NCBI GenBank assembly: GCA_012719335.1 | Contig: JAAYAO010000059.1 | Span: forward strand, 1 to 12,757 | Origin: Propionibacterium sp. | GTDB taxonomy: Bacteria; Actinomycetota; Actinomycetes; Propionibacteriales; Propionibacteriaceae | Length of the DNA stretch: 12,757 nt | Reading direction: 5' to 3' | Shown: positions 1 through 5,647 of the stretch, in pieces | Layout of the letters: every line of letters starts with the position of its first letter | Numbering within the stretch: position 1 is the stretch's first letter | Notes under the pieces: generated by a model | Seen by the model: only the letters and a program-made list of their open reading frames with translations | Database searches by the model: none | What the model was told of the DNA's origin: nothing | Translations under genes and position numbers: made by a program

Positions 1-48
1 GAGGGCGAACCCGGCATCGCGATCATCTCCGACGACTGGGAGGGCTGA
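1..48 (+). CDS. 3' end of an unidentified protein gene (partial)
   Basis: The first 48 bases read in frame 1 as EGEPGIAIISDDWEG followed by TGA at 46-48. The gene begins outside the window, so only the C-terminal 15 residues are visible and the product cannot be identified. It is called coding because the frame is open from base 1, the codons are G/C-rich at the third position, and it ends just where the repeat-rich non-coding DNA begins. A chance open frame of this length is possible, so confidence is moderate. Confidence 0.5.
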   Translation, partial: EGEPGIAIISDDWEG

Positions 49-74
49 GCGCCGACGCCGGACGGGGCGGCCCG

Positions 75-114
75 GATTTCGACTCACGCGCTGCCGCGCG
101 TGGCTCGATCGGCG
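75..114. repeat. Palindromic intergenic repeat, TTTCGAC...GGCTC family, copy 1
   Basis: A 40-bp unit with outer arms TTTCGACTC and GGCTCGATC around a stem CACGCG/CGCGTG (85-90 with 97-102). It is nearly identical to the unit at 280-319. It is one of at least five copies between genes at this end of the window, and the same family recurs at 5371-5590. Such units are common between genes in actinobacteria; a role as a terminator, a nucleoid-protein site or a REP-like mobile element cannot be decided from sequence. Confidence 0.7.
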
Positions 115-129
115 TCCGTCCCCAACGCC

Positions 130-163
130 GGTTGAGCGGGGGCCGCAGGCCCGAGTCGAAACC
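130..163. repeat. Palindromic intergenic repeat, copy 2 (inverted orientation)
   Basis: Arms GGTTGAG (130-136) and GTCGAAACC (155-163) are the reverse complement of the family arms. The stem is GC-rich (CGGGGGCC against GGCCCG). The arms match copy 3 but the stem bases differ, so the hairpin is kept while its sequence changes. Confidence 0.65.
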
Positions 164-192
164 ACCCGACCCGAGGCGCAATATCGAACGCC

Positions 193-230
193 GGTTGAGC
201 CGGACGGCGTCAGCCGTCCGAGTCGAAACC
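193..230. repeat. Palindromic intergenic repeat, copy 3 (inverted orientation)
   Basis: Arms GGTTGAGC and GTCGAAACC enclose a perfect 8-bp stem CGGACGGC (201-208) / GCCGTCCG (213-220) with loop GTCA. The CGGACG/CGTCCG stem is the same as in the copies at 5371-5527, read on the opposite strand, which links the two clusters. Confidence 0.7.
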
Positions 231-260
231 ACCGGACCGACGCGCAGAACCCGGCCCCGG

Positions 261-284
261 AAATCAGGTCGGTGGCCCTGATTT
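261..284. repeat. Perfect hairpin AAATCAGG/CCTGATTT overlapping repeat copy 4
   Basis: AAATCAGG at 261-268 pairs perfectly with CCTGATTT at 277-284 across an 8-nt loop. Its right arm runs into the TTTCGACTC arm of the repeat at 280-319. On the + strand it ends in TTT, so it could act as a weak terminator for the gene ending at 48 or for read-through from the left. This is inference from structure only. Confidence 0.45.
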
Positions 285-319
285 CGACTCACGCGCTGAC
301 GCGCGTGGCTCAATCAACG
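280..319. repeat. Palindromic intergenic repeat, copy 4
   Basis: A 40-bp unit nearly identical to copy 1: TTTCGACTC arm, stem CACGCG (290-295) / CGCGTG (302-307), GGCTCAATC arm. Only a few positions differ from copy 1, in the loop and the right arm. Confidence 0.7.
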
Positions 320-330
320 TCCGGCCCCGA

Positions 331-363
331 GGCCGGGCGGCGTCGGCCGTCCGCGTCGAAACC
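331..363. repeat. Degenerate palindromic repeat, copy 5
   Basis: The stem GGGCGGC (335-341) / GCCGTCC (346-352) is followed by the family arm GTCGAAACC (355-363). The left arm is not recognisable, so this copy is partial. It completes the gene-free stretch 49-417, which otherwise holds only the hairpin at 261-284 and the terminator at 373-407. No convincing open frame is seen in this stretch. Confidence 0.5.
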
Positions 364-372
364 GCAGAACGA

Positions 373-407
373 AAGCGCCGGACCTGCTGTGCACAGGCCC
401 GGCGCTT
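373..407 (-). terminator. Probable intrinsic terminator of the thiolase operon
   Basis: AAGCGCCGG (373-381) pairs perfectly with CCGGCGCTT (399-407), and an inner CCTG/CAGG pair extends the stem. It lies 10 bp past the thiolase stop on the minus strand and is followed there by TTTCGTT, a short T-rich tail. Position, stem strength and tail fit a rho-independent terminator for the DUF35-thiolase operon. Confidence 0.65.
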
Positions 408-417
408 CGTCGTTCGA

Positions 418-1608
418 TCAGCGGGAGACGATCACCGAGGAACCGTGGCCGAACAGGCCCTGGTTGGCGGTGATACCCACGGTGGCGTTGTCGACCTGGC
501 GGCCCTCGGCCTGCCCGCGCAACTGCCAGACCAGCTCACAGACCTGCGCCAGGGCCTGGGCCGGCACGGCCTCACCGAAGCAGGCCAGGCCACCGGACGG
601 GTTGATCGGAATCCGGCCACCGATGGTGGTCTCCCCGTCGCGCAGCAACTGTTCGGCCTCACCCTGCCCACACAGCGCGAGGTCCTCCATCCAGTCGAGT
701 TCCAGCGCGGTGGACAGGTCGTAGACCTCGGCCACCGACACGTCCGACGGCGAAATACCGGCCTCCTCGTAGGCGGCGTGACCGATCGACGCCTTGAAGG
801 TGCGCTCACCGGCGGGGACGGCCGCGGCCGAGTCGGTCGAGAACAGCGGCATGTCGATCACCGTGTTCGGGAAGGTCGGGGTGACCGTCGAGATCGCGTC
901 GATCCGCACCGGGTCGGCGATGCCGTGCTTCTTGGCGTACTCGGCCGAGGTGAGCACGATCGCCGCACCACCGTCGGAGGTGGCGCAGATGTCGAGCAGG
1001 TGCAGCGGGTCGGAGACCACCGCGGAGTCGAGCACGTCCTGGGCGCTGACCTCCTTGCGGTACCGGGCGTTGGGGTTGTTCAGGCCGTGCTTGGCGTTCT
1101 TCACCTTGACCTGGGCGAAGTCCTCCTGGGTGGCGCCGTAGAGGTCCATCCGGCGACGCGCGTAGAGGGCGAAGTAGCCGGGGTTGGTCATGCCCAGCAG
1201 CCGGAACCGCAGCCAGTCGGGGTCGTCCCAGCGCTCCCCGGCGGTCGGAGCGAGGAAGCCCTTCGGGGTGGTGTCGGCGCCGACCACCAGCGCGACCTCC
1301 GACTGACCCGACAGGATCTTCGCCCGGGCCACGTCGAGGGCCTGGGCGCCGGTCGCACAGGCGGCGTACGAGGTCGCCACCCGGGCACCGTTCCAGCCCA
1401 GGGCGGAGGCGAAGGTGGAGCCGGCGACGTAGCCGGCGTAGCCACTGCGCACGGTTTCGCCGCCGACGATCAGGTCGACGTCGTTCCAGGCGATCCCGGA
1501 GTCGGCCAGGGCCGCGCGGGCGGCGTGCACGCCGTACTGGACGAAGGGCTTGCCCCACTTGCCCCAGGGGTGCATGCCGACACCGGCAATGGTGACCTTG
1601 TCGCTCAT
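418..1608 (-). CDS. Thiolase-fold lipid-transfer-type protein (SCPx/Ltp-like), second gene of the DUF35 operon
   Basis: This 396-aa protein belongs to the non-decarboxylating thiolase fold, in the SCPx/lipid-transfer branch annotated as acetyl-CoA acetyltransferase or lipid-transfer protein. The motif SYAACATGAQAL places the nucleophile-position Cys at residue 84. The C-terminus NPSGGLACFGEAVPAQ and ANQGLFGHGSSVIVSR is typical of actinobacterial Ltp proteins. The usual thiolase GHP histidine motif is replaced by GEAV, so an ordinary Claisen condensation or thiolysis is not assured; some Ltp proteins act as retro-aldolases on acyl-CoA side chains. The chosen ATG at 1608 has GGAGG seven bases upstream; an ATG nine codons earlier would start within the upstream gene. 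The start overlaps the stop of the DUF35 gene (ATGA), so the two are translationally coupled. DUF35 proteins are known partners of such enzymes, for example Ltp2 with a DUF35 protein in steroid side-chain degradation. The substrate here is unknown. Confidence 0.9.
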   Translation of the reverse strand: MSDKVTIAGVGMHPWGKWGKPFVQYGVHAARAALADSGIAWNDVDLIVGGETVRSGYAGYVAGSTFASALGWNGARVATSYAACATGAQALDVARAKILSGQSEVALVVGADTTPKGFLAPTAGERWDDPDWLRFRLLGMTNPGYFALYARRRMDLYGATQEDFAQVKVKNAKHGLNNPNARYRKEVSAQDVLDSAVVSDPLHLLDICATSDGGAAIVLTSAEYAKKHGIADPVRIDAISTVTPTFPNTVIDMPLFSTDSAAAVPAGERTFKASIGHAAYEEAGISPSDVSVAEVYDLSTALELDWMEDLALCGQGEAEQLLRDGETTIGGRIPINPSGGLACFGEAVPAQALAQVCELVWQLRGQAEGRQVDNATVGITANQGLFGHGSSVIVSR

Positions 1609-2036
1609 CGTGCCGCCTCCTCGGTGGGCTTCCAACGCCAGATGGTGCGGTCGCCGGTGTCGTCGGTGTTCAACACCTCGACCACCAGTTCGACCGGGGA
1701 GCCGACCTTCACATCGTCGACCGAGTAGCCGTCGGCGAGCTGGCCGAGCACCACGATGCCCTCGGGCAGTTCGACCGCGGCGAGCGCGAAGGGCTCGTAG
1801 GGGTCGGTCTGGGCGATGTAGGGAGCCGGCGGCTGGTACTGGAAGTCGGTGTAGCTCCAGACGGTGCCGGTGCGCGAGAAGGTGTACTCCTCGAACTCCT
1901 CACTGTCACAGTTCGGGTTCTTGCAGTAGATGTCCTGACGGGGGAAATAGACGGTGCCACAGGCAACGCACTTGGTACCCAGCAAGGCAGGCTCATCACC
2001 GGTGGTGAACCAGTCGATGATGGGAGTCGCGCTCAC
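1605..2036 (-). CDS. DUF35 zinc-ribbon/OB-fold protein, partner of the thiolase
   Basis: This 143-aa protein has the classic DUF35 plan. An N-terminal helix precedes a zinc ribbon with Cys23-X2-Cys26 and Cys38-X4-Cys43, and a C-terminal OB-fold follows (about residues 55-130), where family members contact acyl-CoA. It overlaps the thiolase gene by four bases (ATGA). In known systems DUF35 proteins complex with thiolase-fold enzymes and help shuttle or position acyl-CoA substrates, so a two-subunit complex with the downstream product is expected. The start is GTG at 2036, chosen because AGGAGG (2041-2046 on the other strand) lies just upstream and the protein then begins VSATPIIDWF, a usual family N-terminus. 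The frame stays open 68 codons further upstream, but that part has unrelated composition. Confidence 0.9.
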   Translation of the reverse strand: MSATPIIDWFTTGDEPALLGTKCVACGTVYFPRQDIYCKNPNCDSEEFEEYTFSRTGTVWSYTDFQYQPPAPYIAQTDPYEPFALAAVELPEGIVVLGQLADGYSVDDVKVGSPVELVVEVLNTDDTGDRTIWRWKPTEEAAR

Positions 2037-2197
2037 GGCCCCTCCTCTCATGTCGATTCCGGGGACCCTGGCGAACCACTCGCCGGGACCGCCCGTCAGC
2101 TTAGTCAGCGGGCTCGGCCGGGTCCGGGCACCATTCCGCTGGTAGGGATACCGCAGCATGCGACCGTGGCCACACCCCGGGTGACCGGGTGGCCCCG

Positions 2198-2245
2198 AAG
2201 ATCGTGTGAGATCTTGTGCACCCCGCGGGCAAAAACTCACACGAT
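2198..2245. promoter_or_regulatory. Operator-like overlapping dyads upstream of the DUF35-thiolase operon
   Basis: Two inverted repeats overlap. AAGATC-GTGTGA-GATCTT at 2198-2215 is a perfect 18-bp dyad. ATCGTGTGAG (2201-2210) also pairs perfectly with CTCACACGAT (2236-2245), with the palindrome CCCGCGGG (2222-2229) in between. The region lies between the FemAB stop (2259) and the DUF35 start (2036), both on the minus strand. An 18-bp dyad fits a dimeric TetR- or GntR-type repressor, the usual control of acyl-CoA metabolism genes, but I recognise no specific consensus (it is not KstR- or KstR2-like). The wider repeat could instead form a hairpin ending the FemAB transcript. No regulator gene lies in the window. 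Confidence 0.5.
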
Positions 2246-2258
2246 AATTGCGTCCGGC

Positions 2259-3377
2259 TCAGCCGCGGCGCGACAGGTACCAGTCGAAGGCCTTGTACAG
2301 CACCCGGTTCAGCGGCAGATCCCATTCCCCCAGCAGTTCGACGGCCTGGCCGCCGGTGCCGACCTTGAACTGGATCAGCCCGATCTCGGGGTCGTCCTCG
2401 GCGATGCCGTCGGTGATGCCGCGCAGGTCGTAGACGGTCGCGCCGGCCGCCAGGGCGTCGCGGATCATCCGCCACTGGATCGCGTTCGAGCCGCGCACCT
2501 CGCGCTTGGCCGTCGAGGAGGCGCCGTAGGAGTACCAGGCGTGTTCCCCCACCCGCACCCAGGTGGTGGCGGCCACCAGGTCACCGTCGTGGCGGGCCAG
2601 GTAGAGCCGCAGCCGGTCGGCGTCCTCCGCGGCCATCGCGTCCCACATCACCTCGAAGTACTCCAGCGGACGAGGGGTGAACCCGTCGCGTTCGGCGGTC
2701 TCCAGGTAGAGGGTGTGGAAGGTGGCCAGGTCGTCGCGGGTGCCGAGGGTGATCTCGACCCCCTCCTTGTCGGCGCGCTTGATGTTGCGTCGCCACAACT
2801 GGTTCATGCCCTTGAGCACCGCCGCCTCGTCCCGGTCGGCCAGCGGCAATTGGAAGACGTACTGCGGCTGACCGGCGGCGAACCCGTCCCCGGACTTCGG
2901 GGGCAGCCAGCCCAGCCGGGCCAGGGTCGCGCCGAGCCGTACCGCGTGCCGGTCGAACTCGTCGGGTTGCAGGTCGCCGAGCCGACGGGCGGACGGGTCG
3001 GCGATGCCGGCCTTGATGGTGTCGGGGTACCAGCGCCGCACCACCACCGGCGGGCCGATCCGGATCGCGAAGGCCCCCTTGCGGTGCACGTGGTCGCGGA
3101 AGGGTTCGAGGTAGTCGGCGATCGTGTCGGACGACCACTCGTCCAGCACCGGGCCCTCGGGCACATAGGCCAGGTAGCGCTTCACCTTCGGCAGTTGCCG
3201 GTACAGCACCAGCGCCACCCCGCGGAGCCGCTCGCCGTCGAAGAAGCCGAGCGATTCGCTGCGCCACTCGCTCTTCACCGTGGCCCACGCCGGGGTCTGC
3301 AGAAAACTCGCCGACGCCCGGCCGGCGATGTGGGCCAGGTGTTCGGCGGACGTGATGGGGCGTACCGAGATCGTCAC
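2259..3377 (-). CDS. FemAB-family peptidoglycan aminoacyltransferase
   Basis: This 372-aa protein has two GNAT-like halves, as in the FemA/FemX family, which add an amino acid from aminoacyl-tRNA to the peptidoglycan stem peptide or lipid II at the cytoplasmic face of the membrane. Visible signatures are FLQTPAWATVKSEW near the N-terminus, LWRRNIKRADKEGVEI near residues 192-207, VYDLRGITDGI near 315, and the family hallmark IQFKVGTGG with EWDLPLNR in the last 40 residues. Family lengths are similar. The start is GTG at 3377, preceded by a weak AAGG about eight bases upstream; the frame continues past 3900, but that part lies antisense to the 3558 gene. Glycine is a likely substrate because propionibacterial walls often carry a Gly bridge, but alanine or serine cannot be excluded. 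A divergent 180-bp region separates it from the 3558 gene. An alanine-racemase-like gene lies 7.5 kb away. Confidence 0.88.
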   Translation of the reverse strand: MTISVRPITSAEHLAHIAGRASASFLQTPAWATVKSEWRSESLGFFDGERLRGVALVLYRQLPKVKRYLAYVPEGPVLDEWSSDTIADYLEPFRDHVHRKGAFAIRIGPPVVVRRWYPDTIKAGIADPSARRLGDLQPDEFDRHAVRLGATLARLGWLPPKSGDGFAAGQPQYVFQLPLADRDEAAVLKGMNQLWRRNIKRADKEGVEITLGTRDDLATFHTLYLETAERDGFTPRPLEYFEVMWDAMAAEDADRLRLYLARHDGDLVAATTWVRVGEHAWYSYGASSTAKREVRGSNAIQWRMIRDALAAGATVYDLRGITDGIAEDDPEIGLIQFKVGTGGQAVELLGEWDLPLNRVLYKAFDWYLSRRG

Positions 3378-3473
3378 GGCTTCGACCTTACAACCACCGC
3401 ACCGTTCGGGCGCGCCGCCGGCGCGGACGGCCGGGCCTCGGCGGGTTCGGGGGCGCCGGCCCGGGCTCGATCC

Positions 3474-3485
3474 GTGATCGGTAGC
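3474..3485 (+). promoter_or_regulatory. Shared upstream motif GTGATCGGTAGC, copy 1
   Basis: This exact 12-mer lies 72 bp before the ATG at 3558 and reads in the gene's direction. The same 12-mer lies upstream of the lipoprotein gene (minus strand) and of the DUF3592 gene (plus strand). Here it runs straight into the palindrome GCCGGGCCCGGC (3484-3495). It is probably a promoter element or activator site; the factor is unknown. Confidence 0.6.
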
Positions 3486-3557
3486 CGGGCCCGGCACCCA
3501 GGATGGTGACAACGAGATCCACCCACGAACGAACCACTCGGGAACAAGGAGCACACC

Positions 3558-3977
3558 ATGGGATTCTTCGACAAGATCAAGCAGGCCAAGGAGTCGATGA
3601 CCGCGGAGAACATCAAGGCCGGCTGGTCGGCCGGGATGTCGTCCGTGGCCAACCAGATGAGCAACCCGGCCCGGGCCGCGGCCAATGTGCCGAAGCTCCA
3701 GGCCTACGGGGCCGAGTTGCAGCGCATCCAGTCGGTCGGTATCCGCGGCACCGGCGTGGTGCAGAGCCTCACCCCGATTCCGGGTGCGGAGCAGCTCGAC
3801 CCGAACCTCGACTGGATGGCCGTGCACACCGAGATCACCCTGCCCGGCCGGCCGGCCTATCTGGCGGCGAACAACCAGTTGGTCCCCCGGCTGACCGCCC
3901 ACCTGTATGCCGCCGGAACCCGGCACAACGTCGCGGTGGATCCGGCCGATCCGAACGCCTACACCTTCACCGAATGA
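3558..3977 (+). CDS. Small protein with a DUF3592-like C-terminal domain
   Basis: This 139-aa protein has no signal peptide or membrane segment. Residues 1-58 are polar, probably helical, and begin MGFFDKIKQAKESMT. Residues 60-139 look like a small beta domain: GIRGTGVVQSLTPIPG, then VHTEITLPGRPAY, LVPRL, and VAVDPADPNAY at the end. The same order of elements (G-x-V, a beta strand, a VP motif, then a DPxxP motif) occurs in the C-terminal domain of the DUF3592 protein at 6392-7231, so I infer the two domains are related. AAGGAG at 3546-3551 sits six bases before ATG, a strong ribosome site, and a 10-bp terminator follows. The molecular function is unknown. It may be a soluble relative of the membrane DUF3592 protein, working in the same regulon. 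Confidence 0.85.
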   Translation: MGFFDKIKQAKESMTAENIKAGWSAGMSSVANQMSNPARAAANVPKLQAYGAELQRIQSVGIRGTGVVQSLTPIPGAEQLDPNLDWMAVHTEITLPGRPAYLAANNQLVPRLTAHLYAAGTRHNVAVDPADPNAYTFTE

Positions 3978-4002
3978 TCCGCTGACGCAGCCGCCGCCAC
4001 CG

Positions 4003-4035
4003 CGCCGGGAAGGGCCTCAGGGCTTCTTCCCGGCG
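4003..4035 (+). terminator. Intrinsic terminator after the 139-aa gene
   Basis: CGCCGGGAAG (4003-4012) pairs perfectly with CTTCCCGGCG (4026-4035) around a 13-nt loop, followed by TTTCGTGTT on the + strand. It lies 25 bp after the stop at 3977 and 16 bp past the stop of the converging CHAT gene, so it may serve both directions, though only the + strand has a T-rich tail. Confidence 0.75.
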
Positions 4036-4051
4036 TTTCGTGTTGGGCGAT

Positions 4052-5230
4052 TCACCGATCGACCAGGTGGGTGGCCGCCGCGGCCCAGACCAGCGGGGAG
4101 TCGGCCTCGTCGCCGCCGGCCAGCCAGGCCTCGGCCCGCTCCAGTTGCCATCGGCCGAGGGCGGCCACCGGGTCGGCGGTGTCGTGGGCCTCGTCCACCG
4201 CCAGGATCAGCCGGCGCAACGGTTGCCCGGCCAGCGCCGCGTCGGTGGGCAGCGTCCAGATCGAGGAGGTCACCAGCCGGGCCCCGCGCAACACGGCGGC
4301 GAGGGTGAGGCCGAGCGGTTCGGGGTAGCGCAGGTCGGTGCCCGACCCGCAGCCGAGCAGGGCGACCCGTTCGGGGAACCGCCAGCCGGGTTCGGTCAGC
4401 AGTGCGGCCGCGGTGAGCGGACGGTGGCGGCCGGTGTCGTCCACACAGCACAGGTGCATCGCGGACGATTCGCCGGTGGCCAGTTCCACCCCCGCGGCAC
4501 TGACATGGCCGACGTAGAGGAAGCGCGCGGCTTCGCCGAGGGCGCTGCGCAGCCAGTGCCGGTCGAGGTCGCGGCGGCGCACCAGGTCGGGGTAGCCGGT
4601 CACCGCCGGGACGAGCCGGGGGCCGTGCCGGGCGATCAACTCGGCCAGCGGGTCGGCCGGGTCGGGACGGCCCAGTACCGAGCCCAGCGCCGAATCGGCG
4701 GCGTGGCCGGGCACCCGGGGGTCGAGCACGGTGACCACGGTGGTGCCGGTGGTCGGCGGATCGGCGTCGGCCAGCACGTCCCGGGGCACGCCGAGGCAGA
4801 CATCGGCCACCTCGGCCAACCAACTGCGCCGGGAGCCGTCGGCGTTCAGCCGCACCCGCAGCAGCGGCCAGGGCACCTGCGCCAGGGCCGGGGAGGGTTG
4901 GATGCGCAGGCGGGGTTTGCGTCCGTCGCGTTGGGCCCGGTCGATCAGCGCCAGCACGATCTCGCCCGGGATCAGTCCGTCACCGAGCTGATCGAGCAGG
5001 TTGACCGTGGCCTCGGGGGTGCCGAAGGGGCCCTGTCGCGCCCGGTCGATGGCCTCGCCGGTGGATTCCCCCTCGGCCGCATCGGGCAGGGTCAGGGCCA
5101 TCGCCGCTGGCACGGCGACGAGCACGTTGGGGTGCAGCCGGCACGCCTCGGGGTGCGGCCGATCGGTCCACTGCCAGGTCGCCCAGCAGTTCTCGGCCTC
5201 GGCGTAGGCCAACGCCATCGTCGCGGTCAT
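4052..5230 (-). CDS. CHAT-domain caspase-like cysteine protease
   Basis: This 392-aa protein is a CHAT domain (clan CD, caspase/separase fold). The catalytic dyad is visible as His242 in FLYVGHVSAAG and Cys294 in VALLGCGSGTDL. Flanking family elements are also present: SPALAQVPWPLLRV before the core, and LGLTLAAVLRGARLVTSSIW and LGRWQLERAEAW after it. Actinobacterial CHAT proteins commonly carry N-terminal TPR repeats in the same chain; here there are none, but a separate TPR gene lies at 9540-10940. CHAT proteases in bacteria are effectors of immunity and cell-death systems that cleave a partner once triggered, so an effector role is inferred. The ATG at 5230 is used; an in-frame ATG at 5218 is the alternative. 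There is no ribosome site, and GATACT lies six bases before the ATG, as expected for a leaderless transcript. The upstream frame extension to 5389 is rich in Arg, Gly and Pro and is not thought to be translated. Confidence 0.9.
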   Translation of the reverse strand: MTATMALAYAEAENCWATWQWTDRPHPEACRLHPNVLVAVPAAMALTLPDAAEGESTGEAIDRARQGPFGTPEATVNLLDQLGDGLIPGEIVLALIDRAQRDGRKPRLRIQPSPALAQVPWPLLRVRLNADGSRRSWLAEVADVCLGVPRDVLADADPPTTGTTVVTVLDPRVPGHAADSALGSVLGRPDPADPLAELIARHGPRLVPAVTGYPDLVRRRDLDRHWLRSALGEAARFLYVGHVSAAGVELATGESSAMHLCCVDDTGRHRPLTAAALLTEPGWRFPERVALLGCGSGTDLRYPEPLGLTLAAVLRGARLVTSSIWTLPTDAALAGQPLRRLILAVDEAHDTADPVAALGRWQLERAEAWLAGGDEADSPLVWAAAATHLVDR

Positions 5231-5255
5231 GCCGCCAGTATCCCGTCTTCGTCGT

Positions 5256-5327
5256 GGGCCCGCTCCCCCGCCACTGGGTGGGCGCGGGCCCGTGCGCTCG
5301 TCCCGGGTTGTGTCGGATCGGGCCCGT
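5256..5327. promoter_or_regulatory. GGGCCC-containing inverted and direct repeats upstream of the CHAT gene
   Basis: GGGCCCGC (5256-5263) is the inverse of GCGGGCCC (5284-5291), 20 bp apart, and CGGGCCCGT occurs at 5285-5293 and again at 5319-5327. All lie 25-100 bp upstream of the CHAT start. They could be operator sites, but GGGCCC is not rare in DNA this GC-rich. Apart from these, 5231-5370 shows no gene or other signal. Confidence 0.3.
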
Positions 5328-5370
5328 CCCTGTTTTCCGTTGGGACGGCCGTGGCCGGGACTGCGTGACA

Positions 5371-5423
5371 CCTGCGGGGGTTTCGACACGGACGCTCCCC
5401 GTCCGGCTCAACCAGCGTGTGTG
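5371..5423. repeat. Palindromic intergenic repeat, second cluster, copy A (53 bp)
   Basis: This unit has arms GGTTTCGACA-like (GGGTTTCGACA) and GGCTCAACC around a stem CGGACG (5389-5394) / CGTCCG (5400-5405) with loop CTCCC. It is identical over 53 bp to 5475-5527. It is the same family as the repeats at 75-363. Confidence 0.75.
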
Positions 5424-5474
5424 GCGTGTCCGCGTGGCCGGCACAAACCAGCGTGTGGGCGGGTCGGTGGGATG

Positions 5475-5527
5475 CCTGCGGGGGTTTCGACACGGACGCT
5501 CCCCGTCCGGCTCAACCAGCGTGTGTG
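5475..5527. repeat. Palindromic intergenic repeat, second cluster, copy B (53 bp)
   Basis: This is an exact 53-bp copy of 5371-5423, offset by 104 bp. Its right end (CCGGCTCAACCAGC) is then repeated twice more downstream, showing growth by tandem duplication. Confidence 0.75.
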
Positions 5528-5590
5528 TGGGAGCTGCGCGTCCGGCTCAACCAGCGTGTGTGTGGGAGCTGCGCGTCCGGCTCAACCAGC
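5521..5590. repeat. Tandem 35-bp duplication of the repeat's right arm
   Basis: Two perfect 35-bp units lie head to tail (5521-5555 and 5556-5590), each beginning GTGTGTGTGGGAGCTGCGCG and ending TCCGGCTCAACCAGC. The unit contains only the right arm of the palindromic repeat, so it cannot form the full hairpin. Two contiguous identical units without unique spacers rule out a CRISPR. The stretch 5231-5647 holds no convincing gene. Confidence 0.8.
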
Positions 5591-5600
5591 GTGCAGAGAG

Positions 5601-5633
5601 CCCCGCGCGTCCCACCCTCAGGGGCGCGCGGGG
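5601..5633 (-). terminator. Probable terminator of the LpqH-type lipoprotein gene
   Basis: CCCCGCGCG (5601-5609) pairs perfectly with CGCGCGGGG (5625-5633). It starts 14 bp past the lipoprotein stop on the minus strand. The stem is very strong, but there is no T-run, which is common for actinobacterial terminators. Confidence 0.6.
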
Positions 5634-5647
5634 CCGCGGGGCAGAGG

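Noticed and set aside
445..1728. Long + strand open frame opposite the thiolase operon
   Set aside because: It mirrors the high-GC codon pattern of the minus-strand genes and its translation (Gly/Val/Arg-rich, no family features) is a shadow. The same applies to the long frames at 2166-3509, 4040-5368, 8209-9552 and, on the minus strand, 9477-10970.
2037..2258. KstR- or KstR2-type operator for a cholesterol-degradation link of the DUF35-thiolase operon
   Set aside because: No match to the AAC-N2-GTT or CAAG-N2-CTTG cores is present in the interval; the dyad found has AAGATC/GATCTT arms.
3378..3926. Open frame extending the FemAB protein by about 180 residues at the N-terminus
   Set aside because: It runs antisense through the well-supported 139-aa gene and its ribosome site, its composition is unlike FemAB proteins, and the family N-terminus starts at the GTG at 3377.
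5231..5389. Open frame extending the CHAT protein upstream
   Set aside because: The translation is low-complexity Arg/Gly/Pro, overlaps repeat-like GC palindromes, and does not resemble CHAT N-termini.
5371..5590. Possible CRISPR array
   Set aside because: Units are unequally spaced palindromes or direct tandem copies without unique spacers of constant length, and no cas genes are present.
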